Source of the DNA: an uncultured Prevotella sp.
GTDB lineage: Bacteria > Bacteroidota > Bacteroidia > Bacteroidales > Bacteroidaceae
Reading direction: 5' to 3'
Length of the DNA stretch: 32,790 bases
Assembly: GCA_947167845.1 (NCBI GenBank)
Contig: CAMVJQ010000028.1
Location: 1 to 32,790, forward strand
The notes under the pieces: model-generated
Seen by the model: the letters and a program-made list of their open reading frames with translations, nothing else
Databases searched by the model: none
What the model was told of the DNA's origin: nothing
Program-made: the position numbers and the translations under genes
Shown: positions 15,841 to 24,722 of the stretch, one piece after another
Layout: every line of letters begins with the position of its first letter
Position numbering within the stretch: the stretch's first letter is position 1

Positions 15841-16353
15841 CTACAACTCCAAGACCCGTACCTCAGCATTCATCATCCGCTGAACTTCGCTCATTGTTTT
15901 ATCAAAATAGACAGCCTGGACCGCTTTATTAATAATTCCGTGTCCTACGGCCAGCACCTTCTTTCCCGGATATGTCTTCTTGACAAAGGCGATGAACTCG
16001 CCAGCCCGGGAAAGAAGGTTTTCTAATGTCTCTATGTCATCAGGCCACGTTTCACCTTTCAGTTCCGGGATGAATCGCCCGGTGAAACTGCCCCAGTCGC
16101 GCTCTCGGAGCAATGAAGTCTGAACGACCTCCAATCCATGAGGCTCGGCGATGATACGCGCCGTATCTACTGAGCGCTTGAGGTCGCTGGAGATGACGGC
16201 ATCGAAGGGCACTGCCTTCAACTCATCACGCACCATGACGGCCTGGCGAACGCCGTTCTCCGTCAGTTGTCCCTGCGTCTGTCCCTGCATGATCTGGTTC
16301 ACGTTGTCCACCGTTTCCCCGTGTCTGACTAAATATAAAGTGGTCATAATCAT
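15841..16353 (-). CDS. histidine phosphatase (phosphoglycerate mutase-like)
   Basis: The protein of about 170 aa carries the RHG motif TTLYLVRHGETVDN at its start, with the phospho-histidine in RHG. AVISSDLKRSVDTARII and the second catalytic His in VLAVGHGII follow. This matches the cofactor-independent side of the family (broad phosphatases such as CobC or GpmB-like). The substrate is unknown. The frame is open upstream, but a -7 box at 16365-16372 places transcription start near 16358, so translation begins at ATG 16353 (MIMTTLYL) or 16347 (MTTLYL). Confidence 0.85.
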   Translation of the reverse strand: MIMTTLYLVRHGETVDNVNQIMQGQTQGQLTENGVRQAVMVRDELKAVPFDAVISSDLKRSVDTARIIAEPHGLEVVQTSLLRERDWGSFTGRFIPELKGETWPDDIETLENLLSRAGEFIAFVKKTYPGKKVLAVGHGIINKAVQAVYFDKTMSEVQRMMNAEVRVLEL

Positions 16354-16364
16354 AAAATTTGCGG

Positions 16365-16372
16365 CAAAGATA
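16365..16372 (-). promoter_or_regulatory. -7 box of the histidine phosphatase gene
   Basis: TATCTTTG on the minus strand (16372-16365), followed by CCGC and the start codons at 16353 and 16347. A divergent -7 box (16417-16424) serves the neighbouring gene. Confidence 0.6.
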
Positions 16373-16416
16373 CTAAAAAAATGCACGAAGGAGACTAAGA
16401 ACACAAAAAAAATGAT

Positions 16417-16424
16417 TATCTTTG
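16417..16424 (+). promoter_or_regulatory. -7 box of the HdeD-like gene
   Basis: TATCTTTG lies at 16417-16424, with no clear -33 TTTG. The leader to ATG 16451 is about 20 nt. Confidence 0.6.
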
Positions 16425-16450
16425 CACCATCAACCAAAGAAAATAATGAT

Positions 16451-17119
16451 ATGAAGATACTACAGAGTTCCGTTTTCCGTGCCATCAGTGCCCTTGCCAT
16501 CGGCATCCTGCTCATCAAGTTTCCAGACAACACCGTCACTTGGATAACCATCGCCATCGGCTGCCTGTTCCTGCTTTCAGGCATCATCTCGCTGGTGGTC
16601 TACTATCAGGCGACGAGAAAGGTCAGCGAATACAGGATTACCGATGCCGAAGGCAACGTGGTGGCCAGCGACAAGAAGCCCACCTTCCCCATCGTGGCTG
16701 TGGGCAGCGTCATCCTAGGCCTGCTGCTCGCACTGACACCCACGATATTCATCACGGGCCTGATGTACATCATCGGCGCCATCCTGGTGCTTGGCGCCAT
16801 CAACCAGTATATGAATCTGCTGAATGCCCGACAGTTCGGGCATGTTGGTTTCGGCTACTGGATCTTCCCTTCAATCATTCTGCTGACGGGCCTCTACGTC
16901 ATTATCAAGCCGATGGCTCCGGCCAGTATGGCGATGCTGGTGCTCGGCTGGTGTACCCTGCTCTATGGCATCACCGAACTGATCAACTCGATGAAGATTC
17001 ACTCTGAGCGCCGCAAGGCAGCCAAGGTTGAAGAGATTCCGATGGCTGAGGAAGTCAAGGATGATACTGACGCCGCTATAGAAGCAAAGGATTATCTGCC
17101 AGAAAACACTTTGCAATAA
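16451..17119 (+). CDS. HdeD/DUF308-like membrane protein
   Basis: The 222-aa product has six hydrophobic helices in two clusters of similar length (about 8-55 and 78-165), separated by the soluble segment TRKVSEYRITDAEGNVVASD. A charged C-terminal tail rich in E and K follows. Repeated short helices with ALAIGILLIKFP and LYGITELI are typical of the DUF308 (HdeD) family, which in E. coli is linked to acid resistance. A role here is unproven. The gene has its own promoter and its last 28 nt overlap the end of a convergent DNA glycosylase gene. Confidence 0.75.
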   Translation: MKILQSSVFRAISALAIGILLIKFPDNTVTWITIAIGCLFLLSGIISLVVYYQATRKVSEYRITDAEGNVVASDKKPTFPIVAVGSVILGLLLALTPTIFITGLMYIIGAILVLGAINQYMNLLNARQFGHVGFGYWIFPSIILLTGLYVIIKPMAPASMAMLVLGWCTLLYGITELINSMKIHSERRKAAKVEEIPMAEEVKDDTDAAIEAKDYLPENTLQ

Positions 17120-17673
17120 TATTCAGCCTTCCGTTCCGGCTTCATCGGATAGGCTCGGGAACTGCTGGGCATGCGATAAAGCCGAAGTGAACGGCCGTCG
17201 AATGAGAAAGGTGTAAACTCTCCTACCTTGGGGCCTTCGATGCCGAACTGGCGACAAGCAATGTCGGTAGCCAATTGGCCGGCAGTCACAACGGACTGAC
17301 ACTCAGGCAACTGCCGGAGCATCTGATGCAGGTCAGTCTCCTCCACTATCTCCAGGTCTTTGTCGGAAGCCGTGCCAGTGGTGCGGCGGATTTGGGTGGC
17401 GGTATCGAAAAGGGCGACACCCTGCTCCTTCAGGAAAGGGATCAGCAGGTCGAGACGGAATGTCTTATGCTCACGATCGACGAAATGCTCCTTGTCGCCG
17501 AAGAAGATGATGCCGAAGATGCGCCACATGTCATTGATGAAGTTCGGGTAATAGAACCTCATCGACCAGCGCTTCTCCGCAGGAGGGAAGGTGCCCAGCA
17601 TCAGCACACGGGCATTCTCCGGCAGGAACGGCTCAAAGGGATGGCTCTCTGTCTCCACCTGGCGGCTATTCAC
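17092..17673 (-). CDS. uracil-DNA glycosylase superfamily protein
   Basis: The 193-aa product has the superfamily's first motif near residue 26: MLGTFPPAEKRWSMRFYY followed by PNFINDMW, the pattern G.FPP...S...FYY..P.N.FW. This resembles the Mug/hypoxanthine-DNA glycosylase-like subgroups that remove deaminated bases. A second motif is weaker (SSSRAYPMKPERK near the end). The start is GTG 17673, whose GTGA overlaps the uridine kinase stop, indicating coupled translation. It is the last gene of the minus-strand operon with the EEP nuclease and uridine kinase. Catalytic specificity cannot be decided from sequence. Confidence 0.72.
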   Translation of the reverse strand: MNSRQVETESHPFEPFLPENARVLMLGTFPPAEKRWSMRFYYPNFINDMWRIFGIIFFGDKEHFVDREHKTFRLDLLIPFLKEQGVALFDTATQIRRTTGTASDKDLEIVEETDLHQMLRQLPECQSVVTAGQLATDIACRQFGIEGPKVGEFTPFSFDGRSLRLYRMPSSSRAYPMKPERKAEYYCKVFSGR

Positions 17674-18302
17674 TTCTTCATCTCTTCCCTCACTTCTTCT
17701 GAGAACTGCTGGATATAGGTCCGGAGGATGTCGATGCCTCGCTTGTTCTCGCGTCCCCAGGGGATGATGAGGTCGGCAAACTTCTTGGTGGGCTCGATGA
17801 ACTGCTCGTGCATGGGCTTCACATCGTTTTCATAGTGACTGAGCACCATCTCGACAGTACGTCCGCGCTCCACCACATCACGACGGATATTACGGATCAG
17901 GCGCACGTCGCTGTCAGTGTCCACGTAGATTTTGAGGTCCATCATGTCTCGCAACTTCTTGTAGTGCAGCGTCATAATGCCTTCCAGGATGATGACGGGC
18001 TTTGGATCAACGTGCACCGTTTCCGGGAGACGGTTGGAAATAACGTATGAGTAGGTGGGTTGCTCAACGGGCTCACCCGCCTTCAACTTCTTGATCTGCT
18101 CAGTCAGCAGTTTCCAGTCGAATGCATCCGGATGGTCGAAGTTAATGGCCTTCCGCTCCTCGTCAGTGAGGTCAGTGGTATCATTATAATAGGAGTCCAA
18201 AGGGATAACTGCCGCACAGTGAGGAGGCAGCGCCTTGGCAATACGTTTTACGACGGTGGTCTTGCCAGAACCAGATCCGCCGGCGATTCCGATAATAATC
18301 AT
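17670..18302 (-). CDS. udk: uridine kinase
   Basis: Phosphorylates uridine and cytidine to UMP and CMP in pyrimidine salvage. The 210-aa protein has the Walker A motif GIAGGSGSGKTT at residues 5-16, the substrate region VIPLDSYYND, NFDHPDAFDW, YSYVISNRLPE and ILEGIMTL. Then comes RLIRNIRRDVVERGRT, matching the family along its whole length. The gene lies 15 nt after the secreted EEP nuclease gene and overlaps the glycosylase gene. The order suggests that nucleosides released outside the cell are salvaged through it. Confidence 0.95.
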   Translation of the reverse strand: MIIIGIAGGSGSGKTTVVKRIAKALPPHCAAVIPLDSYYNDTTDLTDEERKAINFDHPDAFDWKLLTEQIKKLKAGEPVEQPTYSYVISNRLPETVHVDPKPVIILEGIMTLHYKKLRDMMDLKIYVDTDSDVRLIRNIRRDVVERGRTVEMVLSHYENDVKPMHEQFIEPTKKFADLIIPWGRENKRGIDILRTYIQQFSEEVREEMKK

Positions 18303-18317
18303 CTTGGGGTTTACGAT

Positions 18318-19370
18318 TTATTTCTGTTCCTTAATCAGATAGACTACTGTAGGCAGGTGGTCGCTATAGCCGTTGAGCCATACGCCGCCGGCATGTGTCC
18401 GCAGGGTGTTACCCTTGTACTTACCCTCCTTCTGGAAGAGATAGTCACGACGGAAGATCTGATGGGAGAAGAGTTTCAGCGAAGAATAGTCTTTCTTGCC
18501 ATCACGATCGAGCAGCGAGGGCGAGAGGATGATCTGGTCGAAGAGGTTCCAGGCCCCATTATACATCAGCGTACCTGTACCAGAAGCCAACACGTCCCAC
18601 CAGGGATTGTACATATCGCCATCGCCTACATCCTTGATCTTCCGCTTTGCTCCAAGGCATTTGGCCATCGAGGCATCCTGCGGGTCGTCGTTCATATCAC
18701 CCATCACAAGCACCTTTACACTGGGGTCTACGGCAATCACCGAATCCTTCACAGCCTTCAACTGCAGACCGCCCTGCTCACGGTAATAAGAGGTAGCGCC
18801 GCGTGAAGGCAGGTGATTGACAATAATAGTAACGTGCTCATCGGCCATCGTACCACTGACAACGAAGAACCCTCGGGTGGCCCGCATAGAGTCCTGGGGC
18901 AGACTATATATATAAGGTACGAGTTTGATGTCGCGTATACTAAATAGAGCAGGATTATAGAGCAGCGCACAGTCGACGCCACGCTGATCAGGCCCCTCGA
19001 TATGCACAAACCGGAAATTGCGGGCCTTCAGCGGCTCCTGGTTACAGAGATCCTCAAGGCATTTGGCATTCTCCACCTCAGCCACGCCGATGGCGGCACA
19101 GCCTATCTTCGGCAGTTTGTCGGTACCCATCTCCGAAAGGACACGTGAGAGGTTACGTAACTTATTGGTGTACTTCAGTCCCGTCCACTTGTTAGTACCA
19201 TCAGGCAGGTACTCATAGTCATTCTTGCCGCTGTCGTGACAGGTGTCAAACAGATTCTCCAGGTTATAGAATCCCACGCCGTAGACGGAGAACTTTCTCT
19301 GCTGAGCCAACGAGGTGTTCACCCCGCAAATCAGCATCACAGCCAGTAGTAATAATCGAACTTCTTTCAT
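18318..19370 (-). CDS. secreted endonuclease/exonuclease/phosphatase (EEP) family protein
   Basis: The 350-aa protein starts with a signal peptide (MKEVRLLLLAVMLICGVNTSLA) and has no lipobox, so it is probably periplasmic or secreted. EEP motifs occur in order: YNLENLFDT, GVAEVEN (metal-binding Glu), RGVDCALLYNP, NHLPSRG, GDMNDDPQD (catalytic Asp/Asn) and YSDHLPTVVYL (final His). This Mg-dependent phosphodiester fold cuts nucleic acids or other phosphoesters, and the true substrate is open. It is the first gene of an operon with udk and a DNA glycosylase, and is divergent from a TonB-type operon. Confidence 0.88.
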   Translation of the reverse strand: MKEVRLLLLAVMLICGVNTSLAQQRKFSVYGVGFYNLENLFDTCHDSGKNDYEYLPDGTNKWTGLKYTNKLRNLSRVLSEMGTDKLPKIGCAAIGVAEVENAKCLEDLCNQEPLKARNFRFVHIEGPDQRGVDCALLYNPALFSIRDIKLVPYIYSLPQDSMRATRGFFVVSGTMADEHVTIIVNHLPSRGATSYYREQGGLQLKAVKDSVIAVDPSVKVLVMGDMNDDPQDASMAKCLGAKRKIKDVGDGDMYNPWWDVLASGTGTLMYNGAWNLFDQIILSPSLLDRDGKKDYSSLKLFSHQIFRRDYLFQKEGKYKGNTLRTHAGGVWLNGYSDHLPTVVYLIKEQK

Positions 19371-19390
19371 ATTGGTGATTGTTTATGCTG

Positions 19391-19398
19391 CAAAGATA
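19391..19398 (-). promoter_or_regulatory. -7 box of the EEP nuclease operon
   Basis: TATCTTTG on the minus strand (19398-19391), 21 nt before the ATG. A clear -33 TTTG is missing. Confidence 0.6.
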
Positions 19399-19483
19399 AG
19401 CATTTTTAGCCATAGAAAGCGAACATTTTCGAAAAAAAATCATTTTTCCTCATTAATATATGCAACCTGTGGCTTTTTTTTCG

Positions 19484-19491
19484 TATCTTTG
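19484..19491 (+). promoter_or_regulatory. -7 box of the TonB-type operon
   Basis: TATCTTTG lies at 19484-19491, 32 nt before the ATG at 19524. With the box at 19391-19398 it forms a divergent pair about 85 nt apart, so the two operons could share a regulator. Confidence 0.6.
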
Positions 19492-19523
19492 CAACATAAT
19501 TTAGTAACTAAAGACCAACTTGT

Positions 19524-22094
19524 ATGAGAAAGAAACTAAAACTTGTGGTATCGGCGCTGGCCGTCGTCACTGCTCTCCAGGCTCAGGAAGTGAACGACTC
19601 CACTGAGCAGGCTGGCATTGCCGACGAGCAGGCGTTCACATTCACCGAGGCACAGTTGGGCGAAGATGACGACATGTCACAGAACGTGACAATCATCAAT
19701 TCCAACAACAACATCTATGCGTCGCAAGTGGGCTATCTGTTCAGTCCGATGCGATTCCGCTATCGTGCCTTCAACCAGAAGTACAATGAAATCTACATCA
19801 ACGGCGCTCCGATGAACGACATGGAGTCGGGGCAGTTCCGCTACTCTCTCGTGGGAGGCCTGAATCAGCAGACCCGTGGCGTGGAAAACGCACTGCCGTT
19901 CGAGACCAACAACTTCGCAATGGCCTCGATGGCCGGCTCCAACAACTACAACTTCCGCCCCTCGGCGATGGCACAAGGACAGCGCATCACCCTCACCGGT
20001 GCCAACCGCAACTACAGGGTGCGCGCCATGTACACCTACAATTCAGGCATCACTGCCAAAGGCTGGGCTTTCTCTGCCAATGTGACCTATCGGTGGGCCA
20101 ACGAGGGCTATGTGGAGGGGACATTCTACAATTCCCTCTCCTACTTCCTCGGCGCAGAGAAGATCTTCAACAGCAAGCACCGCCTCTCACTCGTCACCTG
20201 GGGCAATCCCACAGAGCGCGCCTCACAGGGTGCCGGCACCGACGAGACCTACTGGCTGGCCAACGACCGCTACTACAACCCATACTGGGGCTATCAAGAC
20301 GGCAAGAAGCGCTCATCACGCGTGGTCAACGACTGGGCACCGACAGCCCTGATCACCTGGGACTGGCAGATAAACCAGACCACCAAACTGACCACCTCGC
20401 TCACAGGCCGCTACTCAATGTACAAGAGCACCCGCCTGAACTACAACAACTCTGACAACCCACAGCCCGACTACTGGAAGAACATGCCGTCGAGTTACTT
20501 CGACGTGTGGGACGAGAAGGATGATGCCAACCGCACCAACCAGGCCATCGCCGAGTTCGAACGCTCGCGCGAGTTCTGGATGAGCAGCAAGGCCAACCGT
20601 CAGATTAACTTCGACCAACTCTACTTCGCCAACAAGCAGGCCGGAGCCCAAGGGCAGGATGCCATGTACTTCATCCAGGCACGCCGCAACAACAACCTGA
20701 ACCTGACCCTCTCATCAGCGCTGCAGAAAGAACTGAACCGCTTTGCCGGCCTCAACGCCGGTATCCAACTGGCCACCAACAAGGGCATCCACTATCAAAC
20801 GATGGAAGACCTGCTTGGCGCACTCTCCTATCACAACATCAACACCTACGCCCTTGGCACCTATGCCGCCACCGACCCGCATGTGCAATACGACGTCAGG
20901 AATCCCAATGCCTACGTCGGCGTGGGTGACCGCTTCGGCTATGACTACAACATCCTGGTAGACAGGGCAAACTTGTGGGGTACCTACAAATACGACCGCA
21001 AGCGGATCCACAGTTTCGTCAGCGCACGCATCAGCGGAACGCAGATGGCCCGCGACGGCAAGATGGAAAACGGTATGGCCGTGGGCAACTCCTACGGTAA
21101 GAGCCGCACGGCACGCTTCCTCGACGGCGGCGGCAAGGCTGGTCTGCATTACAACCTCGGTATGGGCAACGTGCTGACCATCGGCATTGGCTATGAGTGG
21201 AAGGCACCACAGGCTTCCACAGCCTTCGTCTCGCCGGAAATCAACAATGACTTCGTACTCGACCTCAAGAATGAAAAGGTCTTCTCGGCAGAACTGGGCT
21301 ATCAGATCCAGACTCCCTGGATGAAGGCCAACGTCAACGGCTACTATAGTCAGGTGAAGGATGCCACCGAATGGCAAAACTTCTACTTCGACGACATCAA
21401 CTCCTTCTCGTATGTCTCCATGACAGGCATCAACAAGGTCTACTACGGCGTGGAATGGGGTATCAACTTCAGGGTCACCAATGAGTTCAACATCAAGACC
21501 ATCGGCACTATCAGTGAGGCTAAGAACACCAACAATGCCAACGTCTGGTATATGAGTTCAACGACAGGCACCTACAACGACAATAACGGGAACAAGCCCG
21601 AGAAGGTGCTCAACAAGAACATGCGCGAATCAGGCACACCGCTCACCGCAGCCAGTCTGATTCTAAGTTATCATAAGTGGGGATGGTTCGTCGACCTGAA
21701 CTGCAACTGGTACGACCGCATCTACCTGAGTTACTCGCCCAGTTTCCGCTACGAGTCGACCCTGCTGAACCGCCAGAATGCCGGAGAAACAGTGACCGAC
21801 AACGACGGCAATATCCTGGAAAGCGCACTGGCCCAGCAGAAGGGGCACGGCGGATTCATGCTCGATGCCAGCATCGGCCGCAGCATCCGACTCAGGCACG
21901 GGCGCTCGATCAGCATCAATCTCTCTGTGACCAACCTGCTGAACAACCGGGAGATTGTAACCGGAGGCTATGAGCAGAGTCGCAGCGACTATACCGCCAG
22001 CGGCAATATCCGCGCCTACCGCTTCTCAATGAATCCGAAGAAGTTCTACGCTTACGGTATAAACGGTATGTTGAACATCGCCTACAAATTCTAA
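19524..22094 (+). CDS. TonB-dependent-receptor-like outer-membrane barrel
   Basis: The 856-aa product has a short signal peptide (MRKKLKLVVSALAVVTALQA). A plug-like part follows with YLFSPMRFRYRAFNQKYNEI, YINGAPMNDMESGQF and GVENALPFETNNFAMASMAG. A long series of alternating amphipathic strands ends in an aromatic residue (MLNIAYKF), as in outer-membrane barrels. A TonB box is not evident and the usual carboxypeptidase-like N-terminal domain is absent. It leads an operon with two lipoproteins, only 6 nt before the next gene, in SusC-SusD-like fashion. The lipoproteins are OB-fold-like rather than SusD-like, so the cargo is probably not a glycan. Confidence 0.85.
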   Translation: MRKKLKLVVSALAVVTALQAQEVNDSTEQAGIADEQAFTFTEAQLGEDDDMSQNVTIINSNNNIYASQVGYLFSPMRFRYRAFNQKYNEIYINGAPMNDMESGQFRYSLVGGLNQQTRGVENALPFETNNFAMASMAGSNNYNFRPSAMAQGQRITLTGANRNYRVRAMYTYNSGITAKGWAFSANVTYRWANEGYVEGTFYNSLSYFLGAEKIFNSKHRLSLVTWGNPTERASQGAGTDETYWLANDRYYNPYWGYQDGKKRSSRVVNDWAPTALITWDWQINQTTKLTTSLTGRYSMYKSTRLNYNNSDNPQPDYWKNMPSSYFDVWDEKDDANRTNQAIAEFERSREFWMSSKANRQINFDQLYFANKQAGAQGQDAMYFIQARRNNNLNLTLSSALQKELNRFAGLNAGIQLATNKGIHYQTMEDLLGALSYHNINTYALGTYAATDPHVQYDVRNPNAYVGVGDRFGYDYNILVDRANLWGTYKYDRKRIHSFVSARISGTQMARDGKMENGMAVGNSYGKSRTARFLDGGGKAGLHYNLGMGNVLTIGIGYEWKAPQASTAFVSPEINNDFVLDLKNEKVFSAELGYQIQTPWMKANVNGYYSQVKDATEWQNFYFDDINSFSYVSMTGINKVYYGVEWGINFRVTNEFNIKTIGTISEAKNTNNANVWYMSSTTGTYNDNNGNKPEKVLNKNMRESGTPLTAASLILSYHKWGWFVDLNCNWYDRIYLSYSPSFRYESTLLNRQNAGETVTDNDGNILESALAQQKGHGGFMLDASIGRSIRLRHGRSISINLSVTNLLNNREIVTGGYEQSRSDYTASGNIRAYRFSMNPKKFYAYGINGMLNIAYKF

Positions 22095-22100
22095 GACGTT

Positions 22101-22937
22101 ATGAAGTATATACATTATTATATTATAGCACTGGCCGGCATCCTCCTGACAGGATGCATGGACAAAGACTGGGACATCCCTGGCACCGACGGCTCGGAAT
22201 ACGGCAATCAAGCCATCACAGAGTCGAACCTTGTGAGCATCGCACAGTTGAAACAGAAATACAGCAACATCATCTATAACGGCAGTTACGTGCAGTTCAC
22301 CGAGCCGACACAAGTCAAGGGCGTGGTGACCGGCAATGATATCCAGGGCAACATCTACAATGAGATAGCCATCGAAGACGGCACTGGCTCCATCATCATC
22401 TGCATCGCACAGGGCGGCCTCTTCGGACAGTTGCAGGTAGGACGAGAGATACTCGTGGAGTTGCAGGACCTCTACATCGGCGGCTATGGGCAGCAGCCAG
22501 AGATAGGGACGCCCTATACGAACAAGAATGGACGAAGTTACGTGAGCCGTATGCCACGCGTACTCTGGCAACAGCATTTCAAGATGCTTGGAATGAAGAG
22601 CGTCAGCCCTACAGAGTTCGACCTGTCGAAAGTCAGCGATACAGACTATATCAAGGAGCACTGTGGAAGACTGATGACTGTCAAGGGCGTGAAATTCCAA
22701 GGCGCCAACGGCAAGCGCGTTTATGCCAGCGATGCTGACAAGGACGCCGCCAACTGCGTGAACCGCTCACTGCAGGGCATCTCCTCCAACTACCTCGTGG
22801 TGCGTACCAGCACCTATGCCGATTTCGCCAATAAAGCACTGCCGCAGGGAGAAGTCGACATTACGGGCATCTTCACCCGCTATAACAACACCTGGCAGAT
22901 CCTTATCCGCGAAGAGTCCGACATTGTCATAAAGTAA
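22101..22937 (+). CDS. DUF5689-type lipoprotein
   Basis: The 278-aa product has a lipobox at Cys19 (ALAGILLTGC). QFTEPTQVKGVVTGNDIQGN followed by EIAIEDGTGSIIICI and a late DITGIFTRYNNTWQILIRE are typical of DUF5689 proteins. These have OB-fold-like beta-barrels and occur next to TonB receptors and nucleases in Bacteroidetes. Surface exposure is inferred from the acidic residues after the lipid Cys (CMDKDWD). It lies between the barrel gene and a second OB-like lipoprotein gene. Confidence 0.78.
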   Translation: MKYIHYYIIALAGILLTGCMDKDWDIPGTDGSEYGNQAITESNLVSIAQLKQKYSNIIYNGSYVQFTEPTQVKGVVTGNDIQGNIYNEIAIEDGTGSIIICIAQGGLFGQLQVGREILVELQDLYIGGYGQQPEIGTPYTNKNGRSYVSRMPRVLWQQHFKMLGMKSVSPTEFDLSKVSDTDYIKEHCGRLMTVKGVKFQGANGKRVYASDADKDAANCVNRSLQGISSNYLVVRTSTYADFANKALPQGEVDITGIFTRYNNTWQILIREESDIVIK

Positions 22938-22958
22938 GTATTAACATCAAAGCATTAT

Positions 22959-24218
22959 ATGAATATGAAAAAGATCAATAACATACTGATGGCAGCAGCC
23001 ATCGTACTCGGCACCCTCACCAGTTGTCAGGACGTGCCCATGCCTTACAACAATCCGCTTGACTATCAGAAGCCCAAGCCCGACGAAGTAGTCATTGAGC
23101 CGACTGGCAATGGCACCAAGGAGAGCCCCTACAATGTAGCAGGCGTCCTACAGTATCTCAACACGCTGGAGGCCGATGCGGAGTCTGACAGGGACATCTA
23201 CATCACAGGCGTCGTCACAAGCGTCACTGAAGCATTCAGCACACAGTACGGCAATGCCACGTTCGTGATTTCAGATACAGACGAAGGCACCAACAAATTC
23301 ACCTTCTATCGCGGCCTCTACTTAGGCAACAAGAAGTACAGCAACGAGAACGATGTGAATATCCAGGAGGAAGATGTGGTGGTCATCTGCGGAAAGATAG
23401 TCAACTATCGCGGCAGCACCCCGGAAACCGTGCAGAACAAAGCCTATGTTGTAAGCATCAACGGCAAGGGCGAGAGTGTCGCCCCCAAGCCAACTGGTAC
23501 ACCTACGGGCAACGGCACCTTGGCCGATCCTTACAATGCCACAGCAGCCAATGCCTATATTGCCACACTCACTTCTGGTGCAGAGAGTGACAAGGATATC
23601 TATATCAAGGGTAAGGTGAGCAGCATCAAGGAAGCCTTCACTACCCAGTATGGTAATGCCTCGTTCTATCTTTCTGACAATGGCGACGATAAGGAGGAGC
23701 AATTCTATGTATTCCGCACGCTCTATCTTGGCAACAAGAAATATACTGAGGGCGATCAGATCAAGGCTGGCGATGAGATTATCGTCTGCGGAAAAGTTGT
23801 CAACTATATGGGCAATACACCTGAGACTGCTGCCAATAAGAGTTATGTATATTCACTCAATGGCAAGACAGAAGGCGGTGGCAGTGGTGAAACGCCTTCA
23901 GGTGACGCAACACCAATCAGCATCGCAGACTTCAATGCGGCTCCAGAAAGCAATGACGTATGGTACCAACTGACAGGTAAGGTGAAAAACCTAAAAGATA
24001 ATGATCTCTATGGTAACTTCGACCTTGAGGACGAAACGGGTTCTGTCTACGTCTACGGGGTGCTCTCAGAGAAGGGCGGTGAGAAGAAGAAGTTCCAGGA
24101 ACTCGTTGCTGCCAAAGGCATCAAGGAGGGCTCTACAATCACCATCATCGGCAACCGTGGTTCATACAACGGCAAGATCGAAGTGATGAATGCCTATTTC
24201 GTCAGCGTGACTAACTAA
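22959..24218 (+). CDS. lipoprotein with three OB-fold-like repeats
   Basis: The 419-aa product has a lipobox ending at Cys23 (IVLGTLTSCQ). Two paralogous units of about 120 residues begin GNGTKESPYNVAGVLQYLN and GNGTLADPYNATAANAYIA. Each contains DIYI.G.V.S..EAF.TQYGNA, a yields-of-strands pattern and LYLGNKKY. A third, different unit starts at PISIADFNAAPESNDVWYQL and resembles nucleic-acid-binding OB domains (TGKVKNL, GSVYVYGVLS, IIGNRGSYNGKIEVMNAYF). A linker rich in Gly and Ser joins units two and three. I infer a surface-bound protein, perhaps nucleic-acid-binding. Ligand and function are unknown. ATG 22959 and ATG 22965 are both possible starts. Confidence 0.78.
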   Translation: MNMKKINNILMAAAIVLGTLTSCQDVPMPYNNPLDYQKPKPDEVVIEPTGNGTKESPYNVAGVLQYLNTLEADAESDRDIYITGVVTSVTEAFSTQYGNATFVISDTDEGTNKFTFYRGLYLGNKKYSNENDVNIQEEDVVVICGKIVNYRGSTPETVQNKAYVVSINGKGESVAPKPTGTPTGNGTLADPYNATAANAYIATLTSGAESDKDIYIKGKVSSIKEAFTTQYGNASFYLSDNGDDKEEQFYVFRTLYLGNKKYTEGDQIKAGDEIIVCGKVVNYMGNTPETAANKSYVYSLNGKTEGGGSGETPSGDATPISIADFNAAPESNDVWYQLTGKVKNLKDNDLYGNFDLEDETGSVYVYGVLSEKGGEKKKFQELVAAKGIKEGSTITIIGNRGSYNGKIEVMNAYFVSVTN

Positions 24219-24239
24219 ATGCAAAAAAACGTCGAAAAG

Positions 24240-24271
24240 TTTGCGAGAACCGAAAATTCTTCGTACCTTTG
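24240..24271 (+). promoter_or_regulatory. promoter of rpmE2
   Basis: TTTG (24240-24243) and TACCTTTG (24264-24271) are exactly 20 nt apart, a full consensus. The leader to ATG 24322 is about 44 nt. Confidence 0.75.
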
Positions 24272-24321
24272 CAGCCGCTTTATGCGCAAATATATTTTAA
24301 ACATTAATATTTTAACTCAAA

Positions 24322-24576
24322 ATGAAAAAAGGAATTCATCCAGAAAACTATCGCCCCGTCGTGTTCAAGGACATGTCCAACGGCGATATGTTCCTTTCGA
24401 AGTCTACTGCAAAGACAAATGACACTGTAGAATTCGAAGGCGAAACTTACCCGGTGGTAAAAGTCGAAATCTCCAGCACCTCTCACCCGTTCTACACTGG
24501 TAAGAGCAAGCTCGTTGACACCGCAGGTCGTGTTGATAAGTTCATGAGCCGCTACGGTAAGGCTGCGAAGAAGTGA
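24322..24576 (+). CDS. rpmE2: ribosomal protein L31 type B
   Basis: The 84-aa product [20 protein letters not shown] then DMFLSKSTA, with [20 protein letters not shown] followed by [14 protein letters not shown], is the zinc-free form of L31. It contains no cysteine, whereas type A carries CXXC. Type-B L31 often replaces type A under zinc limitation and frees zinc. No Zur site was searched for. It has its own consensus promoter and a downstream hairpin. Confidence 0.95.
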   Translation: MKKGIHPENYRPVVFKDMSNGDMFLSKSTAKTNDTVEFEGETYPVVKVEISSTSHPFYTGKSKLVDTAGRVDKFMSRYGKAAKK

Positions 24577-24648
24577 GAATAAAGAAAGCCTGCTTTCAAT
24601 TTATCGAACGTAAGCAGGCTCGACTGAAAGTCAAGGCTGCGAAGAAAT
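24556..24648. repeat. duplicated end of rpmE2 in its 3' untranslated region
   Basis: AAGGCTGCGAAGAAGTGAG at the end of rpmE2 recurs nearly intact (AAGGCTGCGAAGAAATAAG) downstream near 24632-24650. Between them is a 9-bp stem (AGCCTGCTT 24587-24595, AAGCAGGCT 24612-24620) without a T tract. Confidence 0.6.
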
Positions 24649-24671
24649 AAGATAAAACCGCAAGAATCATA

Positions 24672-24714
24672 AAAGGTGCGTCCAAGGTAGTTGCATATGC
24701 CTGGCCGCACCTTT
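24672..24714 (+). terminator. terminator-like hairpin after rpmE2
   Basis: AAAGGTGCG (24672-24680) pairs with CGCACCTTT (24706-24714) around a 25-nt loop. It ends in TTTATC, with no long T tract. It lies 9 nt before the start of the endonuclease gene. Confidence 0.5.
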
Positions 24715-24722
24715 ATCAGTTG

